From a bacterium (GTDB lineage: Bacteria > Bacteroidota > Bacteroidia > B-17B0 > Aurantibacillaceae): a DNA stretch of 64,000 bases. How positions within the stretch are numbered: position 1 is the first letter of the stretch; every line of letters starts with the position of its first letter. A program made the position numbers and the translations under genes. The notes under the pieces are model-generated. The model was not told the DNA's origin, ran no database searches, and worked only from the letters and a program-made list of their open reading frames with translations. Below are positions 1-8,560 of the stretch, one piece after another. The stretch lies in contig JAQSCW010000018.1 of assembly GCA_029945625.1 (NCBI GenBank), forward strand, positions 1-64,000. Direction: 5' to 3'.

Positions 1-20
1 AAAAATTAGTATAACAACTC

Positions 21-56
21 AGGAGCTGCTTTAATTAAGGCAGCTCCTTTTTTTTT
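21..56 (+). terminator. Rho-independent terminator of a gene left of the window
   Basis: AGGAGCTGC pairs with GCAGCTCCT across an AT-rich loop and is followed by a run of T. The T-run lies on the + strand only, so it should end a + strand transcript that begins outside the window. Confidence 0.75.
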
Positions 57-86
57 GTTCAGTAGGATATGCTCGCAATTAGGCGC

Positions 87-118
87 AAAAAAACCCGATC
101 ATTTTTGACCGGGTTTTT
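87..118 (-). terminator. Rho-independent terminator after the response regulator
   Basis: AAACCCG and CGGGTTT arms with short inner TCA/TGA pairing form a hairpin flanked by A on the left and T on the right. Read on the minus strand it lies about 10 bp past the stop of the response regulator and ends in a long U-run. Because both flanks are homopolymeric it could work in both directions. Confidence 0.8.
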
Positions 119-128
119 ATAAACTCTT

Positions 129-830
129 TTATTGGTTAACGAGGAGTTTGAACCCCTTGCCGTGAATGTTGATAATCTCCACTTTAGTATCGTCCTTCAG
201 ATATTTTCTGAGTTTCGCTATGTAAACATCCATACTCCTACCATTAAAATAATTATCGTCGTGCCAGATTGTTTTCAAGGCAAATGTTCTGTCTAAAACA
301 TCGTTCTTATGGATGCATAGCAGGCGCAGCAATTGACTTTCCTTTGTTGTCAATTTCTGCTCAACGCCGTTGTGCTGAAGAATTTGTTTTTCAGAATGGA
401 ACTGGTATTTGCCAACTTTAAAATCAACATCATCCCCTTCCGAAGACCTCATTTTATTGGTGCGTCGAAGCACCGCGGTGATGCGCGCTAACAACTCCTC
501 CATGCTAAAAGGTTTGGTGATATAGTCGTCTGCCCCGGCGTTAAAACCTTCTATGGTGTCTTCCTTCATGCTTTTGGCGGTAAGGAAAATAATTGGAACG
601 TTTTTATCTACTAGCCGTATTTCTTTTGCAAGGGTTAGGCCGTCTTTTACCGGCATCATCACATCCACTAAAAGAAGATCAAACGTACCCTTAAAGAAAA
701 TGTCTCCACCTTTTTTTCCGTCGTCGGCCAACTTGGTTTCAAATCCTTTAGCCTCAAGATATTCCTGAAGCAAGGGACCTAAACTGGGGTCATCCTCCAC
801 TAACAATATTTTGGTTTTAACAGTTTCCAT
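129..830 (-). CDS. OmpR-family DNA-binding response regulator
   Basis: A two-component response regulator of 233 residues, the usual length for the OmpR/PhoB class. The N-terminal receiver domain shows the acidic pair in LLVEDD (D13, D14), the likely phospho-acceptor D56 in LLVDVMMP, the switch Thr in FLTAK and Lys106 in ITKPF. The C-terminal third is a winged-helix DNA-binding domain ending in MDVYIAKLRKYL and HGKGFKL. It lies 75 bp downstream of a sensor kinase on the same strand and is probably co-transcribed with it as its cognate regulator; a terminator follows. The arrangement resembles the RprX/RprY type of Bacteroidota systems, but the signal and target genes cannot be told from sequence. 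Confidence 0.95.
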   Translation of the reverse strand: METVKTKILLVEDDPSLGPLLQEYLEAKGFETKLADDGKKGGDIFFKGTFDLLLVDVMMPVKDGLTLAKEIRLVDKNVPIIFLTAKSMKEDTIEGFNAGADDYITKPFSMEELLARITAVLRRTNKMRSSEGDDVDFKVGKYQFHSEKQILQHNGVEQKLTTKESQLLRLLCIHKNDVLDRTFALKTIWHDDNYFNGRSMDVYIAKLRKYLKDDTKVEIINIHGKGFKLLVNQ

Positions 831-905
831 TTGAATTTCTAAATGTTAAATTATAAATAAAGGTAGTCACTTATGACCCCATTTTAACATTTTTAACATA
901 TATTA

Positions 906-2447
906 TCAAATCTTCAAATGCACATTAAAAGTGGATCCTTTCCCCACTTCGCTGTTTACTGAGATGGTACCATTGTGTTTTAGCACTACGGCTAAAACGT
1001 ACGACAAGCCGAGGCCAAAGCCTTTTACATTGTGCACGTTTCCGGTTGGCACTCTGTAAAATTTATCAAATATTTTGCGCTGATTCTCCTTTGAAATACC
1101 TATTCCGTTATCCTTCACTTGAATCATGATTCCTTCTGCGGTGTTATAAGTGGAAATTGTTATTTCGGGATTTTCTTTCGAGTATTTGATCGCATTATCA
1201 ATCAAATTAAAAATAATGTTGGTCAAATGTACCTTATCGGCCTGCAAGTTGAATTTTTGTGCCTTCAAAAAAGTTTGGATGCTGCCGTGCCTTTGACTGA
1301 TTAGAAGATGTGTGTTGTTTATTGCCGAATTAATTATCTCGTGAATATCCACTTCGCTCAATTTTAACTTGAATTCACCTTTATCAAGAATGGAGGTTTG
1401 CAAAATACTTTCAACCAGAACGCTCAGTCGTTTATTTTCATCGCGGATCATTTTCAAATAGCGATTCCTCTTGTCGGATGTTTGCGAAATGCTTTCATCG
1501 CCAAGCATCTCGCTTGCCAGTGATATGGTACTGATGGGTGTTTTAAATTCGTGAGTCATATTGCTTATAAAATCATTTTTAATAACAGATAATTTCTTTT
1601 GTTTTACGTTATTAAGCATGATAAAATAAAATGAAAAGGTGAGAATAATAATGACAACAATGGACGTAATAAGCAAGGGCCACATTTGTCTAAAAACATC
1701 TCGTTCTTGCGTTGGAAAATAAACGATCAAATACTCGGGATCCACAAATGCGTTACTGGGCGAAAGATTTATCTTATAATGATCTACCCCCAGAGAATCT
1801 GACATATTTTCTGCCTGTTTTAGATCGCTATGGTGCGGACTACCGGGATAAAGTGAGGTAATATAATAATTGTATCTGGTATTTACTTTTTGTTTTCTTA
1901 ATTCAAGTTTTAATAGTGAGTCGAGTAAAACCGTATCCACTTTTTGTTTTCGCTTATTATAATAATTTTCGGAAGAAGTAACATCAAAAAAGCTATTTCC
2001 GGAGAAATGAGCGGGGAAATCATTTTCTTGTGCCTTCAAGGAGGATTGATGATCGCGTAGGTTCTTTAGAAAAACGGAGGCTTGTCCAAGTTCAAAAGCA
2101 GAATCGGTCAGGAGATCTTTTTTGGTATACTTACTGCTCTGATGCCCATTGCTGTCGGTGCTGAATTCGATACTCAGCATACCGATTGGGTTTGAACTTT
2201 GCCCTTTGATATTGGGATTATTATATACGATTCCTTGGGTGCGTTTTCTTCGTATAATGTAATCATTACGGGGGTCGAGGCGCTCTAATTTAGCGGAGGT
2301 GTTGTTAAGAGCCTCATCCACTCGGTCTCTGAAAAACTCCTCGCGCACCTTGAAATCATCCCTAATCCAAGAGGCCTGAAAATAAATCAGGACCAAAAGT
2401 GCCAGGGAAAATGAAACTGAAATAAAAGTCAGGATCCTTTTGTTCAT
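906..2447 (-). CDS. Membrane sensor histidine kinase
   Basis: Partner kinase of the downstream regulator, 513 residues. A first membrane helix (about residues 4-24) and a second (about 256-278) bracket a sensor region of about 230 residues that I do not recognise and that should face the periplasm. There is little room for a HAMP linker before the HisKA domain, whose H-box SNMTHEFKTPIS places the phosphorylated His at about residue 299. The ATPase domain has the N box NLIDNAIKYS, G1 VKDNGIGIS and G2 GFGLGLSYV, so it should be active. The start ATG is supported by the N-terminal anchor and by a -7 promoter element only a few bases upstream, so the leader would be very short. Ligand unknown. 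Confidence 0.94.
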   Translation of the reverse strand: MNKRILTFISVSFSLALLVLIYFQASWIRDDFKVREEFFRDRVDEALNNTSAKLERLDPRNDYIIRRKRTQGIVYNNPNIKGQSSNPIGMLSIEFSTDSNGHQSSKYTKKDLLTDSAFELGQASVFLKNLRDHQSSLKAQENDFPAHFSGNSFFDVTSSENYYNKRKQKVDTVLLDSLLKLELRKQKVNTRYNYYITSLYPGSPHHSDLKQAENMSDSLGVDHYKINLSPSNAFVDPEYLIVYFPTQERDVFRQMWPLLITSIVVIIILTFSFYFIMLNNVKQKKLSVIKNDFISNMTHEFKTPISTISLASEMLGDESISQTSDKRNRYLKMIRDENKRLSVLVESILQTSILDKGEFKLKLSEVDIHEIINSAINNTHLLISQRHGSIQTFLKAQKFNLQADKVHLTNIIFNLIDNAIKYSKENPEITISTYNTAEGIMIQVKDNGIGISKENQRKIFDKFYRVPTGNVHNVKGFGLGLSYVLAVVLKHNGTISVNSEVGKGSTFNVHLKI

Positions 2448-2452
2448 AGCTG

Positions 2453-2460
2453 CAAAGTTA
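2453..2460 (-). promoter_or_regulatory. Bacteroidota -7 element of the kinase/regulator operon
   Basis: The minus strand reads TAACTTTG, a full match to TAnnTTTG, ending 5 bp before the kinase ATG. No TTG was found at the usual 19-21 bp upstream distance, so this rests on the -7 element alone. Confidence 0.5.
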
Positions 2461-2789
2461 GTTTTAAATTGGGGGTGAATAAATCAAAAAAATACAAAAT
2501 TTTGCCGGCCTAGTTCAAATAAGATTATCAATAGGAGTGCGAACGCCGTTCTCGGGTAGGTAACATTTAAGTTTATCTTTAAAAAGGCCGGGTTTGTAAA
2601 TCGATTTGTGCAGTAGAATAAGTAAACATTCCTGCACGCCTTCAATAATGCTCGGTTGCAAGGCACTATACCCCCTAATTCTTCTTTTTTCGATCAGCAG
2701 CATTTTTTTCAAAATTAAGTGCCCGCATGGCTCCCGCGTAGCCCCTGGGCCCCCCCTCCACTAACAATTAGGTCAACGTGTTCCATACT

Positions 2790-2817
2790 AACAATTGGTG
2801 AATTTAGGACAATTGTT
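2790..2817. repeat. Inverted repeat AACAATTG/CAATTGTT
   Basis: Two perfect 8-bp arms separated by 12 bp, about 175 bp upstream of the pyrophosphatase promoter element. The left arm overlaps the second copy of the ACTAACAATT direct repeat. The shape suits a protein-binding site, but function is unproven. Confidence 0.45.
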
Positions 2818-2991
2818 GGAAAAAGTAGATAAATAGGCTGTTGCACGCGCAAAAGCTGGCGGCAATATGGCTGCGGTGGATTTAGGAGTGGAGCACTTGC
2901 CCCGCCCTTGATGACAAAAATCAGGAAAGTTCTTCTCGCGCCACAGATGGAGTCAGATACGTTAATTATTTCCTAATTACGGGAAATTTCT

Positions 2992-2999
2992 TAATTTTG
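2992..2999 (+). promoter_or_regulatory. -7 element upstream of the pyrophosphatase gene
   Basis: TAATTTTG matches TAnnTTTG and lies 13 bp before the ATG. A TTG at the -33 position is not evident. Confidence 0.55.
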
Positions 3000-3012
3000 C
3001 AGCCCTATAAAA

Positions 3013-5325
3013 ATGAAAATTATGAATGAAAGTGTAATCTATTTGGTGCCTCTTTTGGGTATTGTTGGACTGGTAGTAATGGCCATTAAATCTGCCTGGG
3101 TAGGCAAACAGGATGCGGGTGATCAGAAAATGAAGGAGTTGGCGGGTTATATTGCCGACGGCGCGATGGCCTTTCTAAAGGCAGAGTGGAGAGTACTAAG
3201 CATTTTTGTGATATTTGCCGCTGCATTACTGGCCTATTCCGGTACAGTTCATGAAATTAATGGCCAACAGATCCATTCGAGTTGGATCATTTCTGTGGCC
3301 TTTGTTATTGGCGCTGTTTTTTCAGCTACCGCCGGATATATTGGCATGAAGGTAGCTACCAAAGCGAATGTTCGCACTACTCAAGCGGCTCGTACCAGTC
3401 TTAAGCAGGCGTTAAAAGTGTCATTCACGGGTGGCACGGTAATGGGCCTGGGTGTTGCGGGACTTGCCGTGTTGGGATTAGGCGGACTTTTTATTGTTTT
3501 TCTAAGAGTTTTTGATGTGATTGGCGTAGATGGTGTTGATGTTGTTCACATGAAAACTGCCATTGAGGTGCTCACGGGATTTTCGTTAGGGGCTGAGTCG
3601 ATAGCTTTATTTGCCCGCGTTGGAGGCGGAATTTACACGAAAGCAGCCGATGTAGGGGCTGACTTGGTTGGAAAAGTGGAAGCAGGAATACCAGAGGATG
3701 ATGTGCGTAATCCTGCAACGATTGCTGATAATGTTGGCGACAACGTTGGTGATGTGGCCGGAATGGGTGCCGATTTATTTGGCTCTTATGTTGCTACAAT
3801 ATTAGCCACCATGGTTCTTGGTCAGGAAATTGACGTGAAGGACAATTTCAGCGGAATGTCTCCCATTTTATTACCAATGGTTATTTGCGGATTGGGAATT
3901 TTGTTCTCAATTGTTGGAACCTGGTTTGTGCGGATCAAGGACGAAAAATCAAATGTTCAGAACGCCCTCAATATGGGCAATTGGTCCTCAATCATTCTTA
4001 CGGTTATTTCCTCTTATTTTGTTGTCATGTGGATGTTACCCGAGAAATTAAGTTTACGCGGGTATGAGTTCACTAATCTCAATGTATTTCTGGCAATTCT
4101 GGTTGGATCGGTTGTTGGTGCTATTATGAGTTTGGTTACTGAGTATTATACAGCAATGGGTAAAAAACCTGTTTTATCAATTATTCAGCAATCTGCAACC
4201 GGTCATGCCACCAATATCATTGGCGGACTTTCTGTTGGAATGAAATCGACGGTGATTCCCATTCTTACACTTGCGAGTGGAATCATGGCCTCTTATTATT
4301 TTGCCGGCCTGTATGGTGTTGCCATAGCAGCGGCAGGAATGATGGCCACAACAGCGATGCAATTGGCCATCGACGCCTTCGGACCTATTGCAGATAACGC
4401 AGGGGGTATTGCCGAAATGAGCCAATTGCCTCCTGAAGTTCGTGAGCGGACCGATAATTTAGATGCCGTTGGAAACACAACAGCAGCCACAGGAAAAGGG
4501 TTTGCGATTGCCTCGGCAGCATTAACCTCTTTGGCTTTATTTGCAGCCTTTGTAGGCATAGCCGGAATTGATGCTATTGATATTTACAAAGCACCGGTGC
4601 TAGCCGGCTTGTTTGTAGGAGGCATGATCCCCTTCATCTTTTCGGCATTGTGTATTCAAGCAGTAGGTCGGGCGGCAATGGATATGGTGCAGGAAGTGCG
4701 TCGCCAATTCCGTGAAATTCCAGGTATCATGGAATACACCGCCAAGCCTGAATATGAAAAATGCGTGGCAATTTCAACAAAAGCTTCTTTACGTGAAATG
4801 ATGTTACCCGGCGCAATTGCCTTACTAACACCTATTATCATTGGCTTTACATTCGGCCCGGAGGTATTGGGTGGCTTGTTGGCCGGCGTAACGGTAAGTG
4901 GTGTGTTGATGGGAATTTTTCAAAGCAATGCCGGCGGTGCTTGGGACAATGCAAAAAAATCGTTTGAAAAAGGGGTGGAAATAAACGGCGAAATGTTCTA
5001 TAAGAAATCAGAACCTCATAAAGCTTCGGTAACAGGCGACACGGTGGGCGATCCTTTTAAAGATACCTCAGGGCCATCGATGAACATCCTCATCAAATTA
5101 ATGAGTATCGTTTCTTTGGTAATAGCACCTTACATCGCAGAGCCTGCAAAAGCTGATTTGCCTTGTTGCGCCATGGAAATGGCCGCGCCAACAGCATACC
5201 ATTGCACGATTGGCGGCAAGGACATGACCTGCAACTCTCAGGCCGATTGTGACAGCACTGCGGCAGCTTGGAGGTTGGACAGCACCTCAAAGGAATTAGC
5301 GCCGGTACCCGAGGAAAAAAAATAG
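3013..5325 (+). CDS. hppA: Ion-translocating membrane pyrophosphatase, K+-dependent type
   Basis: Integral membrane pyrophosphatase that couples pyrophosphate hydrolysis to cation export. The substrate-site blocks are intact: [38 protein letters not shown] and [26 protein letters not shown] carries Ala where K+-independent enzymes have Lys, which indicates the K+-dependent class. The ion-specificity Glu usually found just after the DNVGDNVGD helix (DLLES in Na+ pumps, SYAES in plant H+ pumps) is absent from [10 protein letters not shown]; instead a Glu occurs earlier in LGAESIALF. From memory this relocated Glu fits the Flavobacterium johnsoniae-type H+ pumps, so proton pumping is inferred. 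At 770 residues it is on the long side because of an unusual C-terminal tail of about 60 residues with five Cys. M4 is an alternative start. It has its own promoter and terminator. Confidence 0.95.
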   Translation: MKIMNESVIYLVPLLGIVGLVVMAIKSAWVGKQDAGDQKMKELAGYIADGAMAFLKAEWRVLSIFVIFAAALLAYSGTVHEINGQQIHSSWIISVAFVIGAVFSATAGYIGMKVATKANVRTTQAARTSLKQALKVSFTGGTVMGLGVAGLAVLGLGGLFIVFLRVFDVIGVDGVDVVHMKTAIEVLTGFSLGAESIALFARVGGGIYTKAADVGADLVGKVEAGIPEDDVRNPATIADNVGDNVGDVAGMGADLFGSYVATILATMVLGQEIDVKDNFSGMSPILLPMVICGLGILFSIVGTWFVRIKDEKSNVQNALNMGNWSSIILTVISSYFVVMWMLPEKLSLRGYEFTNLNVFLAILVGSVVGAIMSLVTEYYTAMGKKPVLSIIQQSATGHATNIIGGLSVGMKSTVIPILTLASGIMASYYFAGLYGVAIAAAGMMATTAMQLAIDAFGPIADNAGGIAEMSQLPPEVRERTDNLDAVGNTTAATGKGFAIASAALTSLALFAAFVGIAGIDAIDIYKAPVLAGLFVGGMIPFIFSALCIQAVGRAAMDMVQEVRRQFREIPGIMEYTAKPEYEKCVAISTKASLREMMLPGAIALLTPIIIGFTFGPEVLGGLLAGVTVSGVLMGIFQSNAGGAWDNAKKSFEKGVEINGEMFYKKSEPHKASVTGDTVGDPFKDTSGPSMNILIKLMSIVSLVIAPYIAEPAKADLPCCAMEMAAPTAYHCTIGGKDMTCNSQADCDSTAAAWRLDSTSKELAPVPEEKK

Positions 5326-5415
5326 AATCGGCGGTATATCTTACAGATTAGAAGTGCCTTGCAAGAATTTGAAGAGGGACAAATATCAATAAATAATAAA
5401 AATTTTATATGTACT

Positions 5416-5445
5416 ATCCCCGGCGAGCAACCGGGGATTTTTTTG
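5416..5445 (+). terminator. Rho-independent terminator after hppA
   Basis: ATCCCCGG pairs with CCGGGGAT around a 7-base loop, followed by seven T. It lies about 90 bp past the hppA stop and should separate it from the T9SS gene. Confidence 0.85.
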
Positions 5446-5514
5446 TTTCAAAAAACGTTTATTGTCTTTTAACAAATTTATATACTATATTTATATGCAT
5501 AAACCCTCGTTGTT

Positions 5515-7350
5515 ATGAAAAAATCTTTACACCAAATTATTTTGTTACTCGCATTTTCCGTGAGTGTTCATGCACAATGCGTTCAAAGTTGTTCCATTTA
5601 TGCCTTGTCATCTATCACCTACTCTCAGTTTCCAACAGGCGGCACAGATTGTGTACCATTGTTTTCCCCCAATGCAGATGATGGTTATACACAACCTATT
5701 CCGATCGGTTTTAACTTCAATTTCTATTGTTCCACCACCAACTCGGTGATCATTTGCTCTAACGGCTTTTTAACGTTTGATATAGCTCAGGCATTGAATC
5801 CTTCAACTTCTCAGACGTCACAGTATTTACCAAATCCGGCTACACCAAATGCGATCGCCTGTTTCGATTTTAATGATCTTGATGCCTCTCTTTCAGGGGG
5901 AGGAACGATAACTTATACAACAATTGGTGTTACGCCTAACCAAAAATTCATCCTAACATATAGTAATGTGCCAATATGGGCCAGCTTAAGTGTACTCAAC
6001 AGTGGCCAGATTGTTCTCTATGAAACCAGTAACATTATAGAGGTTCATACCGCCACGGTAATGAGCGGTAGTCCCTATACGGGCACTCAGGGTATTGAAG
6101 ACGCCTTAGGAGCTGCAGCAGTCCCTGTATCGGGACGTAACAGCTCAAATTGGAGTTCTACAAACTCAGCCTATAGTTGGGCACCGGCCTTTGTACCTAC
6201 ACCCCCCACTGTGGTTACAGGCACTCAGTCTTCTTGCGAGGGCATTGCCAACAGTTATACCGTTTCTGCAGCACCGGGTGCCACCGCCTATGCGTGGGGA
6301 CTTCCTGCATTTTGGACCGGTAACAGTACCACCACAGCAATTACCGCAACAGCAGGAATTTCGGGGCAGGTGTCCGTGTCAGCCACCTATTCGTGTGGAA
6401 CTTCAGCAGCCATCACCATTTCTGTAAATGTGATCCCCTCACCGCTGGTTTCCATAAGCTCGGTTACACCTACTATTTTCTGTTCGGGCCCATCTGTCAC
6501 TATTAGCACTTCCGGGGCAGCTACTTATACCGTGTTACCGGGTCCGCTTGTAGGCACACCACCCTTTACGGCTACCCCTCTATCATCTACTACTTACACT
6601 GTCATGGGAACTAATTTGCAAGGTTGTGATTCCAAGAACTTGGCAACCTACCAAATTACTGTAAAAGAAACACCAACGGTGGCTATAAACAGCGGCTCGA
6701 TTTGCCTTGGCGAATCATATACCCTTTCTCCTACCGGTGCCAGTACTTACGTGTATTCCAGTATTTTTTCAGTAGTCACTCCCAATACAGCGGGCAGCTA
6801 TACCTATGGCGTAACCGGCACCGGAACGAATGGCTGCGTAGGCGCACCGGCAACTTCTTCAGTTACTGTTTGGGCGCTTCCTGTAGTAACCGCAACGGCC
6901 TCAAGAGCTTCCATTTGCGCAAAGGAATCAAGCACTTTAACGGCTAACGGAGCTCTCAATTATTCGTGGACAGCGGGCTCCACAGGCTCAACATTAGTGG
7001 TGAAACCTGTTGTAACCACTGCATACACGGTGATAGGCATTGACAACCATGGCTGTTCCAAAACCAGTTCAGTGACCATAATTATAAATGCGTGTACCGG
7101 TCTTCAAAGTAATGGAGATAACGACCTTTCCATTTCGGCATTTCCGAACCCATCCTCAGGACACTATACCTTGATCAGCGATATTGCGCTGAGTGTTCGG
7201 GTGTTTGACGTATTAGGACAACTAGTATATTCCGCTGAATTTGAGAAGGGGCCTCATGAAGTAGATCTCACGAAACTTGCTTCAGGAAAATACTTTTTGG
7301 TAGCAGGGTCAAGCGAAGGAAGCAAGCACTTGGTATTAATTAAGGAGTAG
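5515..7350 (+). CDS. Secreted T9SS cargo protein with Ig/PKD-like repeats
   Basis: A 611-residue exported protein. Residues 1-20 form a signal peptide ending in SVHAQ. The next 200 residues resemble a beta-sandwich found in Bacteroidota surface proteins (VIICSNGFLTFD region), followed by several Ser/Thr/Gly-rich repeats of about 80-90 residues that start with a Cys-containing strand, similar to Ig-like or PKD modules. The last 70 residues are a type A T9SS sorting domain: AFPNPSSGHYTL, VRVFDVLGQLVY and LASGKYFLVAG. It should cross the outer membrane by T9SS and be released or anchored at the surface. No catalytic motif was seen; adhesion or matrix function is a guess. It stands alone between spacers. 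Confidence 0.85.
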   Translation: MKKSLHQIILLLAFSVSVHAQCVQSCSIYALSSITYSQFPTGGTDCVPLFSPNADDGYTQPIPIGFNFNFYCSTTNSVIICSNGFLTFDIAQALNPSTSQTSQYLPNPATPNAIACFDFNDLDASLSGGGTITYTTIGVTPNQKFILTYSNVPIWASLSVLNSGQIVLYETSNIIEVHTATVMSGSPYTGTQGIEDALGAAAVPVSGRNSSNWSSTNSAYSWAPAFVPTPPTVVTGTQSSCEGIANSYTVSAAPGATAYAWGLPAFWTGNSTTTAITATAGISGQVSVSATYSCGTSAAITISVNVIPSPLVSISSVTPTIFCSGPSVTISTSGAATYTVLPGPLVGTPPFTATPLSSTTYTVMGTNLQGCDSKNLATYQITVKETPTVAINSGSICLGESYTLSPTGASTYVYSSIFSVVTPNTAGSYTYGVTGTGTNGCVGAPATSSVTVWALPVVTATASRASICAKESSTLTANGALNYSWTAGSTGSTLVVKPVVTTAYTVIGIDNHGCSKTSSVTIIINACTGLQSNGDNDLSISAFPNPSSGHYTLISDIALSVRVFDVLGQLVYSAEFEKGPHEVDLTKLASGKYFLVAGSSEGSKHLVLIKE

Positions 7351-7623
7351 ATACAGCAAACGGAATTATTTTATTGAGGTTTCTCTTTGTTTTAAGGTTT
7401 TTTTGAACAAGGGAAAGAACTACTTACATCGCTTTGTTAAGGATAGATTAAGTTAAAGCATAGTCTCAGAAAAATCAGTTCCCGCAAGTTGATAGCTTGC
7501 TTCAGTGCATAAACATAGGTTTTTTTCAGAGGGAGAATAGTAGGACCGCTATAAACAAAAAATGACCCAAAACAACCTATTCTCAATATGTTCTAAAAAA
7601 CGAGTATACTTTATTTGGAGACC

Positions 7624-8385
7624 ATGCAAATTATCACTTATAATGTAAATGGAATACGTTCAGCTATGAGCAAGGGTCTGTTTGAATGGATCAGAACGGT
7701 AGACCCGGATGTGATTTGTTTGCAGGAAATAAAAGCTAGCCCTGAACAGGTGGGTGTGTTTGAACTGGAAGAAATGGGTTACCACCATTATTGGTACCCT
7801 GCCCAAAAGAAGGGGTACAGCGGAGTGGCTATTTTTTCAAAAAAAAAGCCATTAACTGTCTCCTATGGTTGTGGTGTAAAAGAGTATGATGAGGAAGGCC
7901 GGATTTTGCGTATTGATTTTGAAGATGTTTCCATCATGAGTGTGTACCATCCAAGTGGAAGCAGTGGGGATCTTCGGCAGTCGTTTAAAATGAAATGGCT
8001 TTCATTTTTTGATAAATACATTTCCGAACTCAAGAAAAAGCACCCTCACTTAATATTGTCGGGCGATTTTAATATTTGTCACAAAGCAATTGACATTCAT
8101 AATCCTGTTTCCAATGCAAAATCAAGTGGTTTTCTACCCGAAGAACGGGAATGGATGGAAAACTTTATTGACTCAGGTTTTGTGGATACCTTCCGACACT
8201 TCCACAAGGAACCCCATCACTATAGTTGGTGGAGCTACAGAGCGGGGGCCCGTGATAAGAACCTTGGGTGGCGAATCGATTATCACCTTGCATCAGAGAA
8301 CATGAAACAGAGGTTAAAGTACTCCGAAATATTGCCTAAAGTGAAGCACAGTGATCATTGTCCCGTGCTGCTGGAGATTAGTTAG
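7624..8385 (+). CDS. xth: Exodeoxyribonuclease III / AP endonuclease
   Basis: DNA repair nuclease of the ExoIII (EEP) family that cuts abasic sites and removes 3' blocking groups. All blocks are visible: ITYNVNGIR at the N-terminus, VICLQEIKA with the metal-binding Glu, SGVAIFSK, SGDFNICH with catalytic Asp and Asn, and KHSDHCPVLLEI with the final Asp-His pair. The 253-residue length is typical. The ORF track begins at a TTG at 7615; I prefer the ATG at 7624 because family members start with the MxIITYNVNG strand. It is probably a single-gene unit. Confidence 0.95.
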   Translation: MQIITYNVNGIRSAMSKGLFEWIRTVDPDVICLQEIKASPEQVGVFELEEMGYHHYWYPAQKKGYSGVAIFSKKKPLTVSYGCGVKEYDEEGRILRIDFEDVSIMSVYHPSGSSGDLRQSFKMKWLSFFDKYISELKKKHPHLILSGDFNICHKAIDIHNPVSNAKSSGFLPEEREWMENFIDSGFVDTFRHFHKEPHHYSWWSYRAGARDKNLGWRIDYHLASENMKQRLKYSEILPKVKHSDHCPVLLEIS

Positions 8386-8532
8386 GTCTAAGCAAATTAA
8401 GGCTTTGTCTAATTTGTTTGTTTATTTACTAATGAAGCGTCATATTTGTTGTAGTTAATTTTGGGAGTATTTTTTGAAAGAGTTCTGAGTCCGCTGCCTA
8501 CACCTGATCTTCGATACTGAATCTGTCGTTGT

Positions 8533-8540
8533 TAATTTTG
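8533..8540 (+). promoter_or_regulatory. -7 element upstream of the solute-binding protein gene
   Basis: TAATTTTG, 20 bp before the ATG at 8561. A second TAATTTTG lies at 8456-8463. No -33 TTG at standard spacing was found for the nearer copy. Confidence 0.45.
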
Positions 8541-8560
8541 TACTATCAAATACTTGTCTT

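Larger units (their letters stand above)
2448..3012. other. 565-bp intergenic region with a GC-rich block
   Basis: Spacer between the divergent kinase and pyrophosphatase genes. It holds promoter elements at both ends, a GC-rich block with C-runs around 2720-2760 unlike the AT-rich spacers elsewhere, a 10-bp direct repeat (ACTAACAATT at 2760 and 2787) and an 8-bp inverted repeat. The track offers 60- and 65-residue minus-strand ORFs (2484-2712); the 65-residue one has no recognised domain, and neither has an obvious promoter. It may be a decayed gene end, a noncoding repeat or a small RNA; the sequence does not decide. Confidence 0.5.

Noticed and set aside
2515-2712. 65-residue minus-strand ORF
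   Set aside because: No domain, no promoter or clear ribosome-binding site, and it lies in the odd spacer; kept only as a note on that region.
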